Positions 59,600-64,000 of a stretch of 64,000 nt of DNA are shown here, piece after piece; position 1 is the stretch's first letter; the number at the start of each line of letters is the position of its first letter. Made by a program: the position numbers and the translations under genes. The notes beneath the pieces were generated by a model that saw nothing but the letters and a program-made list of their open reading frames with translations, had not been told where the DNA came from and made no database searches. The stretch is from Ilex aquifolium (lineage: Eukaryota > Streptophyta > Magnoliopsida > Aquifoliales > Aquifoliaceae): NCBI GenBank assembly GCA_951799425.1, contig OX637398.1, positions 23,756,270 to 23,820,269 of the forward strand, read 5' to 3'.

Positions 59600-61997
59600 G
59601 AAACTTCCGCGAGTGTAGTTGAAGCAAGTGCTACCACGGAGGTACATGACTAGGACAAGGAAATCCCCACATGTGTGTAGGGCGAAGATTGCTATGAGGA
59701 TATTCAAGACGTATATGGTCAATAATTGTTTGTGCAATTCTTCAAGCAACAGGAGGAGGTGCTCTCCTCGAGTGATCAGGCCAACTCAAGTGAAGAAGGG
59801 ACAAGAGGCCTTCAAGATCACTTGGTCAAGTCCAAGGCCCAAATACGTAGCCTAGAAGATGAGAACAAGTCTCTCCCTGACCGAATGAGTTATCTTTAGA
59901 GAGAGTGGCATGAGCTCGTCAAATCTAAGAAGAATCTTGTGTCAAAATGTGTCAAACTTGATAAAGATCACCGTGAATCGAATAAGCCCCCCAACAGACT
60001 TCCCCAATGAAATGAGAAGTTTGGTAGGATGTTATCTGTGGGAAAAAGTGTAGGTGATAATCGTGGTTTAGGCAACACAAATGAACGCACCCACACTTCT
60101 TCCAAGACCGTGTTTGTCAAGGGTATCACCAACCTATCACCCCGACAAGTTGGCACATGCCCAAAATTTTTTAAGAATGATAAGGGTGGGAATTCAAAGA
60201 AGAAGGTTGCTAAAGAAACCGAAATCATTGGTGTGTGCAGACCAAGGATTGTTGGCGTGCCCATAATCGCTCGAGGCCTAGATGAACCGTGCGGTATGGA
60301 GGTCCAAGTGAAGCTACACCACACGTCGCAGAGGGACTTTCGACGGAGAAACATAGCAAGGAAAGGAGCATCTAACCATGGTATTGGTTGAGGTATAATT
60401 CTCGAGTACTTGCATGCCCGACTTGGAGAGTAGTGGATTCGGCTTTGGTGAACCTAGGTAGGTTCCTCGCCGTTTTTTTCGAGGGGGTTTTTCGGCGTCA
60501 ACAAATAGCTAGTGTTCTTTACTTTCTACTGTACACACTTGCATTTGTTAGCACACACACACGCACTGTGTGGTTGTTTATTTGATTGTACGGATATCAT
60601 TCAACCATAGGTGTGGAATTGGGTCTATTGGGTTTGTTGGGATCGCCGTGAGATTGGCCAGAGTGAATTAATTGCATATTAATTAAAATCAATAATCATG
60701 GTCCAACGGGTTTTGTGGTGACTGAAAGGGTTCCCACATTCGTTGCCTCATATTTGTGAGGAGAGGTAGTTGTGGTAGGCATAGGTTTTAATTCGTAATC
60801 AATTTGGGGTAAAATTGAGAAACCTATTCAACCCCCTTCAAGGTAATTGTCGAGAAATCTATCATTACTACTAGTTTGTGTTGAATGGGTTCTCAAAAGG
60901 AAAGCGGTTCCATTGGACGACCACCACTCTTCGATGCATCGAACTTTGCAAAATCCTAAGAGAGCGTTTTCTTAAATCCATTGATGAGAGAGCGTGGTTG
61001 ACTCTCCAAGAGGGTTGGAGGCCTTCCGCCACCGCCAAAAAAGTTGAAAGTGGTCAAGTGGTGGTTGAAGTAAAATCCTCGAAGGTATGGATTAAAAATG
61101 AGAATGAGTCAACGGGGTGAAACTCAAAAGGCTTGGATGCGATATTAAATGCCACGACACCTAACTAGTTCCGAAGGATCGCTAATGCAAAACTTCAAAG
61201 GAAGCGTGCGATACCTTGGTTGTTTCCCACGAAGGGACTTCCTTGGTGGATATGGCGCAACGGCAAAGGTAGACCTCTCAGTTCGAGAGTTTGATGGTGC
61301 AAGATGATGAAACATTAAAGAGAATTTCCTACTAAAATGCGTGATACTGTAAATTAATCATTTGCATTGGGTATCAGGGTTGACGATGTGGCCATCAAGT
61401 GGAAAATCTTGTGATCTCCAGCGGAGAGATTTCGTGTTAAGGTCTCATCCTTGGAGACATGTGTCAACATAGAGTTGGTGTCGGTGGAAGACCAAGTTGG
61501 GTCTATCTTGACCTTTGAGATGATCCTTCCATCCTTAAAGTAAGCTAAGGGCAGGGCCTTGAGCTCAAATAATCAAGGAGGAGGTAAATTCGGGTGACCC
61601 CGATTCTGAGAGGAGGACCTAGCCTTGATTGCAAAGAAGTTCAAAAAATATTTCAAGACTAGTAATGCTGAGTCCTCAAGGCCGAAAGGAAAGCCTAGTA
61701 GACGTAGCACTCCTACGGAGGGAAGAGAAAAAAGGGGAAGGGACTCTCGAAAAGAAGTTGACAAAAAGGGGCATGGTTTCCAATGCTTTGAATGTCAAGG
61801 ATTTGGACATATTGTATCGGAAAGCCCACATAGAAAGAAGTGAGGTTTGCACAATGAAAGTTGGAGGGCTATGAAAGCCAAGAAGTGGCGTGATCGTGAA
61901 AGTTAGTCGACGTCGGGTGATGACTCCTCTTCTCGAGATGATGAAGAGAATTTTACGGCTTTTGCAGGACCAGTCTCCTCTACTCCCTACCCCAAGA
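59600..61997 (+). repeat. Array unit 13 (2398 bp)
   Basis: Trimer partner of unit 10 with the same private markers. Its right end has TACTCCCTACCCCAAG (near 61980), where all others have TACCCCCTCCCCCAAG. Confidence 0.95.
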
Positions 61998-64000
61998 GAA
62001 ACTTCCGCGAGTGTAGTTGAAGCAAGTGCTACCACGGAGGTACAAGACAAGGACAAGGAAATCCCCACATGTGTGGAGGGCAAAGATTGCTATGAGGATA
62101 TTCAAGACGCATATGGTCAATAATTGTTTGTGCAATTCTTCAAGCAACAGGAGGAGGTGCTCTCCTCGAGTGATCAGGTCAACTCAAGTGAAGAAGGGAC
62201 AAGAGGCCTTCAAGATCACTTGGTCAAGTCCAAGGCCCAAATACGTAGCCTAGAAGATGAGAACAAGTCTCTCCCTGACCGAATGAGTTATCTTTAGAGA
62301 GAGTGGCATGAGCTCGTCAAATCTAAGAAGAATCTTGAGTCAAAATGTGTCAAACTTGATAAAGATCACCGTGAATCGAATAAGCCCCCCAACAGACTTC
62401 CCCAATGAAATGAGAAGTTTGGTAGGATGTTATCTGTGGGAAAAAGTGTAGGTGATAATCGTGGTTTAGGCAACACAAATGAACGCACCCACACTTCTTC
62501 CAAGACCGTGTTTGTCAAGGGTATCACCAACCCATCACCCCGACAAGTTGGCACATGCCCAAAATTTTTTAAGAATGATAAGGGTGGGAATTCAAAGAAG
62601 AAGGTTGCTAAAGAAACCGAAATCATTGGTGTGTGCAGACCAAGGATTGTTGGCGTGCCCATAATCGCTCGAGGCCTAGATGAACCGTGCGGTATGGAGG
62701 TCCAAGTGAAGCTACACCACACGTCGCAGAGGGACTTTCGACGGAGAAACATAGCAAGGAAAGGAGCACCTAACCATGGTATTGGTTGAGGTATAATTCT
62801 CGAGTACTTGCATGCCCGACTTGGAGAGTAGTGGATTCGGCTTTGGTGAACCTAGGTAGGTTCCTCGCCGTTTTTTTCGAGGGGGTTTTTCGGCGTCAAC
62901 AAATAGCTAGTGTTCTTTACTTTCTACTGTACACACTTGCATTTGTTAGCACACACACACGCACTGTGTGGTTGTTTATTTGATTGTACGGATATCATTC
63001 AACCATAGGTGTGGAATTGGGTCTATTGGGTTTGTTGGGATCGCCGTGAGATTGGCCAGAGTGAATTAATTGCATATTAATTAAAATCAATAATCATGGT
63101 CCAACGGGTTTTGTGGTGACTGAAAGGGTTCCCACATTCGTTGCCTCATATTTGTGAGGAGAGGTAGTTGTGGTAGGCATAGGTTTTAATTCGTAATCAA
63201 TTTGGGCTAAAATTGAGAAACCTATTCAACCCCCTTCAAGGTAATTGTCGAGAAATCAATCATTACTACTAGTTTGTGTTGAACGGGTTCTCAAAAGGAA
63301 AGCGGTTCCATTGGACGACCACCACTCTTCGATGCATCGAACTTTGCAAAATCCTAAGAGAGCGTTTTCTTAAATCCATTGATGAGAGAGCGTGGTTGAC
63401 TCTCCAAGAGGGTTGGAGGCCTTCCGCCACCGCCAAAAAAGTTGAAAGTGGTCAAGTGGTGGTTGAAGTAAAATCCTCGAAGGTATGGATTAAAAATGAG
63501 AATGAGTCAACGGGGGTGAAACTCAAAAGGCTTGGATGCGATATTAAATGCCGCGACACCTAACTAGTTCCGAAGGATCGCTAATTGCAAAACTTCAAAG
63601 GAAGCGTGCGATACCTTGGTTGTTTCCCACGAAGGGACTTCCTTGGTGGATATGGCTCAACGGCAAAGGTAGACCTCTCAGTTCGAGAGTTTGAGGGTGC
63701 AAGATGATGAAACATTAAAGAGAATTTCCTACTAAAATGCGTGATACCGTAAATTAATCATTTGCATTGGGTATCAGGGTTGACGATGTGGCCATCAAGT
63801 GGAAAATCTTGTGATCTCTAGCCGAGAGATTCCGTGTTAAGGTCTCATCCTTGGAGACATGTGTCAACATAGAGTTGGTGTCGGTGGAAGACCAAGTTGG
63901 GTCTATCTTGACCTTTGAGATGATCCTTCCATCCTTAAAGTAAGCTAAGGGCAGGGCCTTGAGCTCAAATAATCAAGGAGGAGGTAAATTCGGGTGACCC
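61998..64000 (+). repeat. Array unit 14 (partial, 2003 bp, cut by the window edge)
   Basis: Trimer partner of unit 11. It alone has GACAAGGACAAGG near 62046, where the other units have GACTAGGACAAGG, so one stop codon shared by the others is absent. It also has GAACGGG in place of the gag start GAATGGG near 63282 and an extra G near 63515. Confidence 0.95.

Larger units (their letters stand above)
49175..63560 (+). repeat. Trimeric higher-order repeat, period 7193 bp
   Basis: Units 9-11 and 12-14 repeat as a block. Homologous points at 50765/57958, 53161/60354 and 55559/62752 are each exactly 7193 bp apart. Two complete trimers (about 49.2-56.35 kb and 56.35-63.55 kb) and the start of a third are visible. 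Monomer-specific markers recur every third unit. The edges given are approximate to about 100 bp. Confidence 0.85.
30878..64000 (+). repeat. Tandem array of a 2.39-kb copia/SIRE-gag-derived satellite unit (13.8 copies, open at right)
   Basis: Head-to-tail copies begin at 30878, 33272, 35666, 38059, 40445, 42831, 45215, 47612, 50011, 52407, 54805, 57204, 59600 and 61998; periods are 2384-2399 bp. Copies are nearly identical, differing by scattered substitutions and small indels. Starting after the array's left edge, each unit contains a gag C-terminal half (coiled coil plus tail), about 490 bp of LTR-like non-coding DNA, a gag N-terminal half and a zinc knuckle. Gag features resemble the SIRE/Maximus lineage of Ty1/copia. 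No RT, integrase or RNase H is present. The array runs off the right edge, so its total length is unknown. Confidence 0.97.

Noticed and set aside
30878-64000. CRISPR array or rDNA-like tandem genes as an explanation for the periodicity
   Set aside because: The period is 2.39 kb with no short repeats and spacers, no rRNA motif is present, and the content is copia-type gag.

Overview
The window is nuclear DNA of a flowering plant, most likely a dicot. It has one intact protein-coding gene with nine phase-0 exons and GT-AG introns, a nucleus-encoded plastid-type ABCF ATPase. Plant-specific transposon families surround it: Ty3/gypsy Tat lineage, Ty1/copia SIRE-like gag, RTE and L1 LINEs, Helitron-like ends, foldback elements and a FAR1 domain. 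There are no bacterial operons, rRNA or tRNA genes.

Layout. (1) 259-10891: a structurally complete but mutationally dead Ty3/gypsy retrotransposon of the Tat/Retand type, with 794 and 793 bp LTRs and a perfect AATTT target-site duplication. Its sense strand holds gag, protease, RT, two RNase H domains and integrase. Between pol and the 3' LTR, on the opposite strand, lies a five-exon antisense gene (9632 down to 6935) with its own TATA-like box and four heat-shock-element-like palindromes upstream. (2) 12291-25230: the ABCF5-like gene, 711 codons in nine exons, all open. Intron 2 (6.06 kb) and intron 7 (3.6 kb) are swollen by transposons: a TIR element, a three-LTR non-autonomous retroelement with unrecognised ORFs, and a decayed RTE LINE. 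(3) 25231-30877: intergenic DNA with two small foldbacks, a 5'-truncated L1 RNase H tail, a probable non-autonomous Helitron, a FAR1 DNA-binding-domain fragment and simple repeats. (4) 30878-64000 (continuing past the right edge): a head-to-tail tandem array of a 2.39-kb unit, 13 complete copies plus one partial. Each unit is a fossil copia/SIRE-like gag (N-terminal UBN2-like part, zinc knuckle, coiled coil, C-terminal tail) plus about 490 bp of LTR-like sequence.

The most notable system is the array. A broken retrotransposon fragment has become a long-period satellite, and all units share the same gag-breaking mutations. The array is internally structured: units 1-3 have periods of 2393-2394 bp, units 4-6 of 2384-2386 bp with a shared 10-nt deletion, and units 9-14 form a trimeric higher-order repeat of exactly 7193 bp. 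The second notable system is the antisense spliced gene in the gypsy element, whose GC-rich minisatellite motif also occurs in the LTRs and in the linker between the two RNase H domains. Domain names come from motif recognition by eye; no database search was run.
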